The notes: generated by a model from the letters alone, not told the origin. A DNA stretch of 64,000 nucleotides from Synechococcus sp. RS9916 (GCF_000153825.1 NZ_DS022299.1:1390869-1454868); one strand, 5' to 3'. Shown: positions 1-6,489, numbered from the stretch's first letter. Numbers and translations: made by a program.

Positions 1-2
1 CC

Positions 3-323
3 TTGCCCCTCCATCCCTGGCCGACCCTGATCAACAGCCTGATCGCCCTGGCCCTGGTGGTGCAGAGCTACAGCCTGCGGTTGGAATTTGAAGAGCGGGC
101 CCTGATCGTGTGGCGCGGCAGCCAGGAACTGCGCCGCTTCCCATACGAGGACTGGATCAGCTGGCGGTTGTTTTGGGATGGGTTCCCCACGGTGCTCTAT
201 TTCCGCGAGCGCAAAAGCCCCCATCTGATCCCGGTGCTGTTCAACGCCAGCGAGCTGCGTGAGCAATTACGCACACGAGTTGGCAATCTGGAACAGAACG
301 CCTCCGGCACTGATCCGTCCTGA
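3..323 (+). CDS. DUF3119 family protein, 5' end cut by window
   Basis: This is the C-terminal 106 residues of a small cyanobacterial protein of unknown function. The frame is open to the window edge, so the true start lies outside and the TTG at 3 is not a real start. The visible part opens with the end of a hydrophobic segment (LINSLIALALVVQSY). It continues with a compact PH-like stretch rich in aromatic residues (FPYEDWISWRLFWDGFPTVLYFRE), which I associate with DUF3119. The next gene begins 8 nt after the stop, so the two are probably co-transcribed. No enzymatic motif is visible. The family assignment is from memory of marine Synechococcus proteins. Confidence 0.75.
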   Translation: MPLHPWPTLINSLIALALVVQSYSLRLEFEERALIVWRGSQELRRFPYEDWISWRLFWDGFPTVLYFRERKSPHLIPVLFNASELREQLRTRVGNLEQNASGTDPS

Positions 324-331
324 CGCGCTTT

Positions 332-1432
332 ATGGCTGACGAACTTCAAAGCACAGAGTCCAGCGAAGCCACCAGCAACGGCAGCAGCGCCAACGACGCC
401 AGTGGCAATAAAGCCAGTGGCAACGACGCCAGCCCTGGGCAAGCGGCAGACACCGCTCCTGCTGAGCCAGCCGCGCCTACGCCTGACTCCGCTGTCAGCA
501 CCTCAGAGGCCAACAGCCCTCAAGCCAGCACTGGCACAAACCCTGCCAACAGCGATGACAGCCAGACCAAGGACTGGCAAACCCTGGCCACGGCTGAGCT
601 GCTGGAACGCCGCAGCCAACTCCAACAGGAGATCGCCGAGCTAAGCCAACGCAAGCTGCAGCTGGAAACCGACCTGCGCCAGTCGTTTGCCGGGCAGTCG
701 GATGCGATCGCACGGCGGGTGAAGGGGTTCCAGGAGTATCTCGGCGGTGCCCTCAATGACCTGGCCCAGTCGGTGGAAAGCCTGGAGCTGGTGGTGCAAC
801 CGATGGTGGTGCAACCGTCACCCCTCGATCAGCAAGCTGCAGACCCTGCCGGGGAGGCGAGCGATGCCAGCACTCCGCCAGCTGTTGCCGACACCTTCCG
901 CCCCGATGAAGACCTGATCCGCGCCAGCCTGCAGCGGTTCCTGGAACAACCCGATTTCTACGCCGGGCCGTGGAAGCTGCGGCGCAGCCTCGACAGCAAC
1001 GATGTGGGCCTGCTGGAGGACTGGTTTTTCAACCAAGGCGGGCGGGGGGCCCAGGCCAGCCGCGGCAGCCGCCCCCGCAACGTGTTGGTGAGCGCCGCCC
1101 TGATCTCGGTGATCGGCGAGCTCTACGGCGATCAGTTCCAGGCGTTGGTGCTGGCCGGGCAACCGGAACGGCTTGGGGAATGGCGCCGCGGGCTGCAGGA
1201 CTGCCTCGGGCTCGGCCGGGAAGACTTCGGGCCCAACAGCGGCATCGTGCTGTTCGACCGCGCCGATGCCCTGGTGGAGCGGGCCGATCGCCTGGAAGAA
1301 CGGGGCGAAGTGCCCCTGATCCTGGTGGATGCCGCCGAACGCGCCGTCGACATCCCCGTGCTTCAGTTCCCCCTCTGGCTGGCCTTTGCAGCCCAGCCGG
1401 ATGAACTGCTGATCGACGAGGAGTTGCTCTGA
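332..1432 (+). CDS. DUF3086 domain protein
   Basis: This 366-residue cyanobacterial protein has no known function. Residues 1-85 are low complexity (Ser, Asn, Ala, Asp, Glu, Pro) and probably disordered. Residues about 88-115 form a coiled coil (ELLERRSQLQQEIAELSQRK). From about residue 190 comes the conserved globular DUF3086 part, containing FYAGPWKLRRSL and the W-F-F-N-Q-G-G stretch, and ending in PLWLAFA. The stop codon shares one base with the plsY start, which suggests translational coupling. The same order (DUF3119, DUF3086, plsY) is typical of marine picocyanobacteria as I remember it. No catalytic residues can be named. Confidence 0.8.
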   Translation: MADELQSTESSEATSNGSSANDASGNKASGNDASPGQAADTAPAEPAAPTPDSAVSTSEANSPQASTGTNPANSDDSQTKDWQTLATAELLERRSQLQQEIAELSQRKLQLETDLRQSFAGQSDAIARRVKGFQEYLGGALNDLAQSVESLELVVQPMVVQPSPLDQQAADPAGEASDASTPPAVADTFRPDEDLIRASLQRFLEQPDFYAGPWKLRRSLDSNDVGLLEDWFFNQGGRGAQASRGSRPRNVLVSAALISVIGELYGDQFQALVLAGQPERLGEWRRGLQDCLGLGREDFGPNSGIVLFDRADALVERADRLEERGEVPLILVDAAERAVDIPVLQFPLWLAFAAQPDELLIDEELL

Positions 1433-2034
1433 TGGGTCTCATCACCGCCCTGCTGCTTCTAGCGATCGGCTACCTGCTCGGCTCCATCCCCAGCGGCTAT
1501 CTGGCAGGGCGCTGGTGCAAGGGCATCGACCTGCGCGAGCTGGGCTCCGGCTCCACCGGCGCTACCAACGTGCTGCGCCAAGTGGGCAAAGGCCCGGCCC
1601 TGGTGGTGTTTGTGATCGATGTGGCCAAGGGTGCCGCTGCCGTGCTAATGGCCGGCAGCCTCTTGCCGGGCCATGACTGGATCCAAGTGCTGGCAGGCCT
1701 GACGGCCCTGGCCGGTCACATCTGGCCGGTGTGGCTGGGATTCAAGGGTGGTAAGGCAGTGGCCACCGGCCTGGGCATGTTTCTGGGGCTGGCCTGGCCC
1801 GTGGGCCTGGCCTGTTTCGGCATCTTCCTCACCACGCTGACCCTGTTCCGGATCGTGTCGCTCTCCAGCGTGCTTGCAGCCATCAGCCTGCCCCTGCTGA
1901 TGGCTGCAAGCACCGACGGCTCCGCCAAAGTGGTGGTTGCATTGGTGGCGATGGCCTTGGTGATCTGGCGCCACCGCAGCAACCTGCAGCGAATCGTGGC
2001 CGGCACCGAACCCAAGATCGGCCAGAAGCGCTGA
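1432..2034 (+). CDS. plsY: Glycerol-3-phosphate acyltransferase PlsY
   Basis: PlsY is an inner-membrane enzyme that transfers an acyl group from acyl-phosphate to glycerol-3-phosphate, the first step of phospholipid and glycolipid synthesis. The 200-residue length fits the family. Family motifs are visible: GSIPSGYLAGRW near residues 17-28, the glycine-rich GSGSTGATNVLR near 38-49, and GHIWPVWLGFKGGKAVATGLG in the middle. Several hydrophobic helices span the protein. The last 47 codons (1894-2034) have a diverged second copy at 2872-3012 beyond a toxin-antitoxin module, so the present 3' end may have come in with that cassette. It overlaps the upstream gene by one base. Confidence 0.95.
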   Translation: MGLITALLLLAIGYLLGSIPSGYLAGRWCKGIDLRELGSGSTGATNVLRQVGKGPALVVFVIDVAKGAAAVLMAGSLLPGHDWIQVLAGLTALAGHIWPVWLGFKGGKAVATGLGMFLGLAWPVGLACFGIFLTTLTLFRIVSLSSVLAAISLPLLMAASTDGSAKVVVALVAMALVIWRHRSNLQRIVAGTEPKIGQKR

Positions 2035-2087
2035 TCCTTTAAGGAGAAGCAAACGCTGAAGAGCTGAGCCGGCACTCACAAGCAGGC

Positions 2088-2108
2088 TAGCTAAGTCGGA
2101 CTAAGCTA
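2088..2108. promoter_or_regulatory. Inverted repeat, probable operator of the Phd/VapC module
   Basis: The arms TAGCTAAGTC (2088-2097) and GACTAAGCTA (2099-2108) are inverted copies with one mismatch around a single central base. The repeat ends 23 nt before the antitoxin ATG at 2132, and a Shine-Dalgarno-like GGAGAG lies at 2121-2126. Antitoxins of this class normally repress their own promoter through such palindromes. The operator role is inferred. Confidence 0.55.
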
Positions 2109-2131
2109 AAAGGAATCAGTGGAGAGCTGCT

Positions 2132-2386
2132 ATGACCACGGTGAATGTGCATCAAGCCAAAACGCAGCTCTCGAGGCTTCTCCAGCAAGTGGAAGCCGGG
2201 GAAACGATCGTGATTGCCCGCGCTGGCAAACCTTCAGCTCAGTTGGTGCCGATCAACGCACACCCCAAAGGGATCAACCCGCCGGGAGCAATGTGTGATC
2301 AGATCAGCATTGGAGAAGATTTCGAGCGACCTCTCGACGGGTTGTTCGATGGCAGGCTTGAGCCATCCAGCCCAGAACAGCCATGA
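2132..2386 (+). CDS. Type II antitoxin, Phd/YefM family
   Basis: This 84-residue antitoxin is partner to the PIN toxin that follows. The N-terminus (VNVHQAKTQLSRLLQQVEAGETIVIARAGKPSAQLVP) is the typical Phd/YefM DNA-binding fold. The charged C-terminal tail (EDFERPLDGLFDGRLEP) is the usual toxin-wrapping segment. The ATG at 2132 has a GGAGAG ribosome site 5 nt upstream. The reading frame overlaps the toxin start by 4 nt (ATGA), which couples their translation. It is probably autoregulated through the palindrome at 2088-2108. The module is inserted between plsY and a displaced copy of the plsY 3' end, a sign of acquisition. Confidence 0.88.
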   Translation: MTTVNVHQAKTQLSRLLQQVEAGETIVIARAGKPSAQLVPINAHPKGINPPGAMCDQISIGEDFERPLDGLFDGRLEPSSPEQP

Positions 2387-2775
2387 GCAGGGTGCTGCTG
2401 GACACCCACCTGCTGCTGTGGTGGCTGAAGGATGACCCGCGCCTTCCTCCCTCCCTGGTCACAGAACTGCAGACCGATCAACACGACGTTCTGATCAGCC
2501 AGGCCTCGCTCTGGGAGATGGCGATCAAGGTCAATCTTGGGCGGTTGAGCGTTGACCTCAAGGTGCTGGAGCAACGGGTTCCAGACGAAGGATTTCAGTG
2601 GCTACCGATCAGCAATGAGCACCTGCTGGAGGTGGCCCAACTGGAACCCATTGAGGGGCATCGTGACCCTTTTGATCGTTTGCTTGTGGCCCAATGCCGG
2701 GTCGAACCACTGCTGCTCTTTACCTGTGATCGAGCCTTGCAAGCCTATGGAGCCTGCGTGCGCCTGATCACCTAA
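2383..2775 (+). CDS. Type II toxin, PIN domain (VapC family)
   Basis: This 130-residue PIN-domain ribonuclease toxin belongs to the group with the N-terminal motif LLDTHLLLWWL. The acidic metal-binding residues are present: Asp7, Glu45 (SLWEMAIK), Asp98 (RDPFDRLLVAQ) and Asp116 (FTCDRAL). The enzyme should therefore be catalytically competent. Family members cut tRNA or rRNA when released from the antitoxin; the actual target cannot be read from sequence. It overlaps its antitoxin by 4 nt. Immediately downstream are remnants of pyrF-like and plsY sequence, so the toxin gene sits at the edge of a recombination scar. Confidence 0.9.
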   Translation: MSRVLLDTHLLLWWLKDDPRLPPSLVTELQTDQHDVLISQASLWEMAIKVNLGRLSVDLKVLEQRVPDEGFQWLPISNEHLLEVAQLEPIEGHRDPFDRLLVAQCRVEPLLLFTCDRALQAYGACVRLIT

Positions 2776-2875
2776 CCGCCAAGACCAGACCGAGCCAGCC
2801 AGCACTGCTGCGAGCATCAGCCGTCGAGGGGATCGCCAGTGCCAACGGCTCGGGGTGCTGGACCCGAAACGCCGC
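2776..2875 (-). pseudogene. Possible internal fragment of pyrF
   Basis: Read on the minus strand, this stretch encodes SAAFRVQHPEPLALAIP. The intact PyrF at 3882-4625 has [17 protein letters not shown] at the corresponding place. Eleven of 17 residues match without gaps, and I count 36 of 51 bases identical. Beyond this core the similarity fades, so the exact borders are uncertain. It abuts the displaced plsY end. The match is short, and chance or a rearranged paralogue cannot be excluded. Confidence 0.4.
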
Positions 2876-3012
2876 TGATGACAGCAGGCACTGATGGCAC
2901 TGCCAAAGTGGTGGTGGCCGTGGTGGTGATGGCCCTGGTGATCTGGCGCCACCGCAGCAACCTGCAGCGGATCGTGGCCAGCACAGAACCAAAGATCGGC
3001 CAGAAAGCCTGA
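2872..3012 (+). pseudogene. Displaced 3' end of plsY
   Basis: These 141 bases match the last 141 bases of the intact plsY (1894-2034), including the stop codon, with no gaps. I count 20 mismatches, about 86% identity, many of them at third codon positions. The reading frame is intact over 46 codons (AKVVVAVVVMALVIWRH, then RSNLQRIVASTEPKIGQK). There is no start or N-terminal part, so it cannot make PlsY. The longest perfect run is 34 bases (2936-2969 against 1958-1991). It appears to be the old 3' end left behind when the Phd/VapC cassette came in. Confidence 0.85.
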
Positions 3013-3061
3013 AGATCCACACCCTGGCAACACAGCAAGGCGCTGCTGAAGCGCCTGTTTC

Positions 3062-3118
3062 CTCCCTCAGTTGAGGGAGCCCAAAGCAAAGCCCTCTCCA
3101 TCAACTGAGGGAGAGGGC
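3062..3118. repeat. Mutually exclusive inverted repeats, terminator-like
   Basis: A perfect 13-bp inverted repeat pairs 3062-3074 (CTCCCTCAGTTGA) with 3101-3113. A second hairpin pairs GCCCTCTCC (3091-3099) with GGAGAGGGC (3110-3118). The two structures share bases and cannot form together. No long T-run follows. It lies between the plsY and pyrF remnants, so it may be the original bidirectional terminator of that convergent pair. Confidence 0.5.
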
Positions 3119-3138
3119 TGGTTCTTGCGGGTCAGCGA

Positions 3139-3194
3139 TCAGCCGATGAGCTCTGCGCAACAGGCTGCAAATGCCGCACTAGATCGTCAGCCTC
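3139..3194 (-). pseudogene. Displaced, frameshifted 3' end of pyrF
   Basis: On the minus strand this reads E-A-D-D, then after a one-base deletion S-A-A-F-A-A-C-C-A-E-L-I-G-stop. The intact PyrF ends [22 protein letters not shown]. The nucleotide match is clearest over 3168-3192, for example CAAATGCCGCACT is shared. Upstream of the E-A-D-D the similarity stops abruptly. I interpret it as the old 3' end of pyrF, displaced when the YefM/YoeB cassette and a new pyrF end were acquired. Confidence 0.75.
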
Positions 3195-3293
3195 CTCTTC
3201 CCATTTTGATGCGCAGCGACAAAGGTCGGGTCGCTGGTGCCTGACAGGGCCGGATTTCAAACAAGCCGGCCCTGCACAACAGTCCAACATCAC

Positions 3294-3310
3294 GTACGCT
3301 TTCTTGTACA
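3294..3310. promoter_or_regulatory. Probable YefM/YoeB operator (paired GTAC cores)
   Basis: A TGTACA hexamer lies at 3305-3310 and a second GTAC core at 3294-3297. The centres are 12 bp apart, about one helical turn. The E. coli yefM-yoeB operator, as I remember it, uses paired palindromes with TGTACA cores. The site lies 15 nt upstream of the antitoxin ATG at 3325. The functional assignment is by analogy. Confidence 0.5.
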
Positions 3311-3324
3311 TAAGGGGCTTCGCT

Positions 3325-3567
3325 ATGACGTCCATCTCCGTAACCGAAGCCCGCAAACGCTTGTTCGCCTTAGTGGATGAGGTGGGTGAATCCCACGCTC
3401 CCATTGAAATCAAGGGCAAGCGCGGCAACGCCGTGCTGGTGTCGGAAGACGACTGGCGTGCAATCCAGGAAACGCTTCATCTAACGGCCATTCCAGGAAT
3501 GCGAGAGACGATTGTCGAAGGCATGGCAACAGCAACCACCGAACTGAGCGAGGATCCGGGCTGGTGA
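3325..3567 (+). CDS. yefM: Antitoxin YefM family
   Basis: This 80-residue antitoxin has the N-terminal fold MTSISVTEARKRLFALVDEV, the middle motif IEIKGKRGNAVLVSEDDWRAIQETLHL, and an acidic C-terminal tail ending TELSEDPGW that should bind the toxin. I start it at ATG 3325 because AAGGGG lies at 3312-3317. A TTG at 3304 in the same frame would overlap the TGTACA operator. Its stop overlaps the GTG start of the toxin gene. YefM binds YoeB and represses the shared promoter. It is accessory DNA between the plsY remnant and pyrF. Confidence 0.9.
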   Translation: MTSISVTEARKRLFALVDEVGESHAPIEIKGKRGNAVLVSEDDWRAIQETLHLTAIPGMRETIVEGMATATTELSEDPGW

Positions 3568-3833
3568 CTTGGCGTGTGCTGTTCACCCGCCAAGCCCAGA
3601 AAGATGCCCGCAAGCTGGCCAGCGCCTCGCCGGCATTGAAAGCCAATGCTGAGCGCTTGATCGCGTTACTCAAGGAGAATCCTTATCAACAGCCTCCCCC
3701 CTACGAAGCCTTGTTGGGAGATCTGAAAGGGGCATGTTCCCGCCGAATCAACATCCAACACCGTCTCGTGTACCAAGTGCTGGATGACGAACAGATCGTG
3801 AAGGTGCTGCGTCTCTGGAGCCATTACGACTGA
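3564..3833 (+). CDS. yoeB: Toxin YoeB, ribosome-dependent mRNA interferase
   Basis: This 89-residue RelE-superfamily toxin starts at GTG 3564, overlapping the antitoxin stop (GTGA). Family features are the start WRVLFTRQAQKDARKL, the segment PPPYEALLGDLKGACSRRINIQHRLVYQV, and the C-terminal SHYD. The glutamate of YEAL, the arginines of the CSRRINIQHR segment, and the terminal His-Tyr correspond to the YoeB active-site set, so the toxin looks intact. YoeB cuts mRNA in the ribosomal A site. The convergent pyrF ends 48 bases downstream. A short hairpin at 3859-3878 lies between them. Confidence 0.92.
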   Translation: MTWRVLFTRQAQKDARKLASASPALKANAERLIALLKENPYQQPPPYEALLGDLKGACSRRINIQHRLVYQVLDDEQIVKVLRLWSHYD

Positions 3834-3858
3834 CGTCGCATTTCAATCGTCGTTGCCG

Positions 3859-3878
3859 AACCCTGGCCCACCAGGGTT
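3859..3878. terminator. Short hairpin between yoeB and pyrF
   Basis: AACCCTGG (3859-3866) pairs with CCAGGGTT (3871-3878) around a CCCA loop. It lies between two convergent genes and can serve either strand. No long U-tract follows on either side, so termination efficiency is uncertain. Confidence 0.4.
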
Positions 3879-3881
3879 GAT

Positions 3882-4625
3882 CTAGGCAGAGCCTTCAGCA
3901 ATCAATTCAGAACAACATTGGCCAAATGCCGCACTGGGATCGTCAGCCTTGGTGATCGGCCGGCCGATCACCAGCTGACTGGCACCAGCGGCAATCGCCT
4001 CAGCCGGCCCCATCACCCGGGCTTGATCACCAACAGCGGCGCCTTTGGGGCGAATGCCCGGGGTGACCAACGCGAACGGTTCGGGGTGCTGCGACCGCAA
4101 TGCCGCGGCCTCCAGGGGTGAACACACACACCCACCGATGCCGGCAGTCGCCGACAGCTGCGCCAACGCCGGCACCCGTTCGGCGATGCCCTGGCCAATG
4201 GCGAGTTCCCGTTGCAATCGCTGCTCCTCCCAGCTGGTGAGCACCGTCACCGCCAACAGCGTGGGGGCGGGTTGACCCGCACCTTGAGCACCCTCCTCTG
4301 CCGCGGCCTGTGCCGCCTGGAGTGCTTCGCTGCCGGCGCAGGCATGCACCGTGATCAGTTCGGCCCCCAGCGCCGCCGCCCGCCGGCAAGCCCCGGCCAT
4401 GGTGGCCGGGATGTCGTGAAACTTGAGATCAAGAAACACCCGCAATCCCTGCTCGCGCAGCTGGGCCACCACATCCGGGCCCGCCTGCACGAACAGCTCG
4501 AGGCCCACCTTCACCCAACGCAGCCCATCCACCTGACCGACAAAGACCAGCGCCTGCTCGGGCGCCATGCCATCGAGGGCCACGATAATCCGATCGGCGG
4601 GGCCTGAAGAGAGCGATGGAGCCAA
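3882..4625 (-). CDS. pyrF: Orotidine 5'-phosphate decarboxylase
   Basis: PyrF converts OMP to UMP, the last step of de novo UMP synthesis. The 247-residue protein has IIVALD at the first strand (13-18) and the catalytic D-x-K-x-x-D motif DLKFHDIP (Asp66, Lys68, Asp71). The C-terminal phosphate-binding motifs are VTPGIRPKG and LVIGRPIT. It is flanked on both sides by accessory genes: YefM/YoeB downstream, and an APH-like kinase plus a VapBC-type module upstream. A decayed copy of its 3' end lies at 3139-3194 and a possible internal piece at 2776-2875. The intact copy shows all active-site residues. Confidence 0.96.
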   Translation of the reverse strand: MAPSLSSGPADRIIVALDGMAPEQALVFVGQVDGLRWVKVGLELFVQAGPDVVAQLREQGLRVFLDLKFHDIPATMAGACRRAAALGAELITVHACAGSEALQAAQAAAEEGAQGAGQPAPTLLAVTVLTSWEEQRLQRELAIGQGIAERVPALAQLSATAGIGGCVCSPLEAAALRSQHPEPFALVTPGIRPKGAAVGDQARVMGPAEAIAAGASQLVIGRPITKADDPSAAFGQCCSELIAEGSA

Positions 4626-4684
4626 GGCAAGCGGGTGAACCTGATTCCATCCTGTCGTCCCGGCAGGAGCATCTCAACCGAGGT

Positions 4685-5698
4685 TCAAGCTGAGGGCGAC
4701 AATCTGATGCCTGTCGTTTGCTCAATGAAGCTCAGATAGTCGCGCTGCGATTCAGGCTTGCGCACGAATTCGGGGCCAACACCAGCCACCCCGGCAGCTA
4801 AGAGGCTCAAGAGGTGAAACACACGGCAGGCTTTGATGCGCTCGTGATTGAGGGGCCTGATTGATTGATAAGTCTTGAGAACCCCATCGATAATCTGTTC
4901 ACAAACCTGCGACGACATGGCCGGGTCAACCTGGCGCACCAAAACCCGATAAACATTCATCGTATGCGCCAGATCGACAGCAGGATCAGCAATACAAAAC
5001 CCCCAGTCCAATACGCCCGAAATGGAGCCATTGTCAACCATGACATTGCCTCCGTGATAGTCGCCATGAATCACAGCAAGAGTCTCACCATCCAGGGGCA
5101 AATGATCACGCAGCCAAGCCATCAGATCAGCAGACCAAGGGGTCGTTTGCTCAAAAAACCCCAAGACTTTGTGCTGAAAAACAGGGCTTAGAAACCGCTC
5201 ATCGGGGACACCAGCGCGCCTCAGCGACTCCACGATGGGCCTCACATCCAGCCCATGCATGGCGGCCATCGACTCGCCCAAGACCTTGCCATGACGCTCT
5301 GGATCCAGCGCAAACACGATTTGACCGGGCAACAGATCCATGACGGCAAAGACACCTCCCAATACCGTTTTGTCCCCACAAACACGGTGAATCAGGGGGG
5401 TCTTGAGACCCTGCTGATTGAGCGTTCGATGCACAAGCTGGTGATGCATCAGCTCCTCCACCTCCCGCTCAGGCCGTAACACGCGCAGAACCTTTGGCTC
5501 CTCATCGATCAGCTTGTAGCGATACAGCCGGGCATCGCAGCCTCCCCTCAGCCGCATCGGCTCAAGCTCATAAGCGACTCGGTCTGACGATTCCGATTGC
5601 AGGTAGGTCAGGAAATCAGAAGCAATCTGCTGATCGGATCTGCATTCAGGGTCAAGAACTAGTGCAGGCATTGTTCTTCGCTCGGATGAACTCACCAT
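4685..5698 (-). CDS. Phosphotransferase of the APH/choline kinase fold
   Basis: This 337-residue small-molecule kinase-like protein carries the aminoglycoside-phosphotransferase catalytic motif HGDYHGGNVMVDN followed by GVLDWGFCIADPAVDLA, which supplies the catalytic Asp and the metal-binding Asp. An N-terminal lobe with VLRVLRPEREVEELMHHQLV is consistent with ATP binding. The substrate is unknown; such proteins phosphorylate sugars, choline, antibiotics or nucleosides, and no resistance role should be assumed. ATG codons at 5698 and 5671 are both possible starts. A perfect 7-bp hairpin (5721-5738) lies in the presumed leader. It stands alone between pyrF and a toxin-antitoxin pair, which suggests accessory DNA. 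Confidence 0.8.
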   Translation of the reverse strand: MVSSSERRTMPALVLDPECRSDQQIASDFLTYLQSESSDRVAYELEPMRLRGGCDARLYRYKLIDEEPKVLRVLRPEREVEELMHHQLVHRTLNQQGLKTPLIHRVCGDKTVLGGVFAVMDLLPGQIVFALDPERHGKVLGESMAAMHGLDVRPIVESLRRAGVPDERFLSPVFQHKVLGFFEQTTPWSADLMAWLRDHLPLDGETLAVIHGDYHGGNVMVDNGSISGVLDWGFCIADPAVDLAHTMNVYRVLVRQVDPAMSSQVCEQIIDGVLKTYQSIRPLNHERIKACRVFHLLSLLAAGVAGVGPEFVRKPESQRDYLSFIEQTTGIRLSPSA

Positions 5699-5720
5699 TG
5701 CGCCAGTTCTCTCTGGGCGA

Positions 5721-5738
5721 ATCCCCCAAAAGGGGGAT
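5721..5738 (-). other. Perfect hairpin in the kinase leader region
   Basis: ATCCCCC (5721-5727) pairs with GGGGGAT (5732-5738) around AAAA. It lies 23 bases upstream of the kinase start and 78 bases downstream of the PIN toxin stop on the minus strand. It could end the toxin transcript or shape the kinase leader. No U-tract follows. Confidence 0.35.
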
Positions 5739-5815
5739 CTCTAATGATTCAGCTCTAGCGCTAACGAATGTCCGACGTGTTCATACCGACATGCTCGCCT
5801 GCTCAAACGCAGGAA

Positions 5816-6250
5816 TCAACGCAGCTGCAGCAGATCCAGCCCTGGAAACAATTGAAAGTCTCGATCAAAACTGACCAAACGCCACTGGTTGGTGATCGCC
5901 AGCGCCGCCAGGTGGGCATCCGTGCACAGGCGTGGCGATAGCTCTGCTTGACGCATCAAACCATGGAACACATCCCAGCCCTCGCTGGACGGTTGTGCAT
6001 AGCTGACCCCTGGTTGTTGCACAAACTGATCAAGCAACGCTGAGGCGGCGGCAGCTGTCAACGCGGCATCACCCATCACCTTGGGCTGCATCACCAATCG
6101 CACCAGGCCCAGGGCCGTGACCGTGCAGAACAGCACCTGTTGGGATGCCTGCTCCTCCCAATACGCCACAGCACTGGAGTGGTGCTGGTGCGTGGGCGAA
6201 ACCAACGCCAGCCAAACGTTGAGATCCGGCAGATCAGCGGTGGCGCTCAA
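5816..6250 (-). CDS. PIN domain toxin (VapC-type)
   Basis: This 144-residue PIN protein starts LPDLNVWLALVSPTHQHH, with Asp9 as the first metal ligand. Later acidic positions are Asp111 (CTDAHLAALA) and Asp129 (SFDRDF). At the place where many relatives have Glu or Gln in T-x-L-G-L-x-R-L, this one has Ala46 (TALGLVRLV), so the four-acid set is not fully conserved. It overlaps the antitoxin stop by 4 nt (6247-6250). It is the third TA toxin within 4 kb. Activity cannot be judged from sequence. Confidence 0.85.
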   Translation of the reverse strand: MSATADLPDLNVWLALVSPTHQHHSSAVAYWEEQASQQVLFCTVTALGLVRLVMQPKVMGDAALTAAAASALLDQFVQQPGVSYAQPSSEGWDVFHGLMRQAELSPRLCTDAHLAALAITNQWRLVSFDRDFQLFPGLDLLQLR

Positions 6251-6489
6251 GATTCCAGCAGCTCAAACAAACCTGCATTGCTGAAGGTGACGTTCTGCTG
6301 TTGCAACGGCGCTTGAAGGGTGGGCAAATCACGGGCAGAGCGGCGAGCCGGAGTGGCTGCCGGGTCAGGCGCATCAAGCCCTTGCTCCACGTAGTCATGA
6401 AGAAGTTGCTTCAGGCTCACCTGCTTCATCGCAGCCCTGGCCTTCAACCGCGCGAACAGTGGATCCGGCAAGTCGAGAGTGGTGCGCAT
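6247..6489 (-). CDS. Ribbon-helix-helix antitoxin (VapB-type)
   Basis: This 80-residue antitoxin has the N-terminal RHH segment MRTTLDLPDPLFARLKARAAMK, then a helix (QLLHDYVEQGL) and a disordered toxin-binding tail. An in-frame ATG at 6501 would begin only 3 bases from the operator palindrome at 6505-6528. The ATG at 6489 gives the standard RHH start MRTTLDLPD and leaves room for a leader, so I prefer it. It overlaps the PIN toxin by 4 nt. Autoregulation through the palindrome is likely. Confidence 0.85.
   Translation of the reverse strand: MRTTLDLPDPLFARLKARAAMKQVSLKQLLHDYVEQGLDAPDPAATPARRSARDLPTLQAPLQQQNVTFSNAGLFELLES

Larger units (their letters stand above)
3013..3324. other. Gene-free stretch between the two toxin-antitoxin modules
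   Basis: These 312 bases hold no intact gene. They contain a pair of competing inverted repeats (3062-3118), a decayed pyrF 3' end on the minus strand (3139-3194), a palindromic-looking GCCGG-rich stretch near 3248-3272, and the YefM promoter/operator (3294-3310). The order plsY remnant, hairpin, pyrF remnant matches what an undisturbed convergent plsY/pyrF junction would look like. Confidence 0.7.

Noticed and set aside
2602-3104. Minus-strand open frames of 84-143 codons over the remnants
   Set aside because: They are shadows of the plsY remnant and VapC. Only the short PyrF-like blocks inside have meaning, and as decayed pieces rather than genes.
4685-5698. Aminoglycoside resistance gene
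   Set aside because: The fold and HGD-x-H-x-x-N motif are shared by many sugar, choline and amino-acid kinases. Nothing points to an antibiotic substrate.
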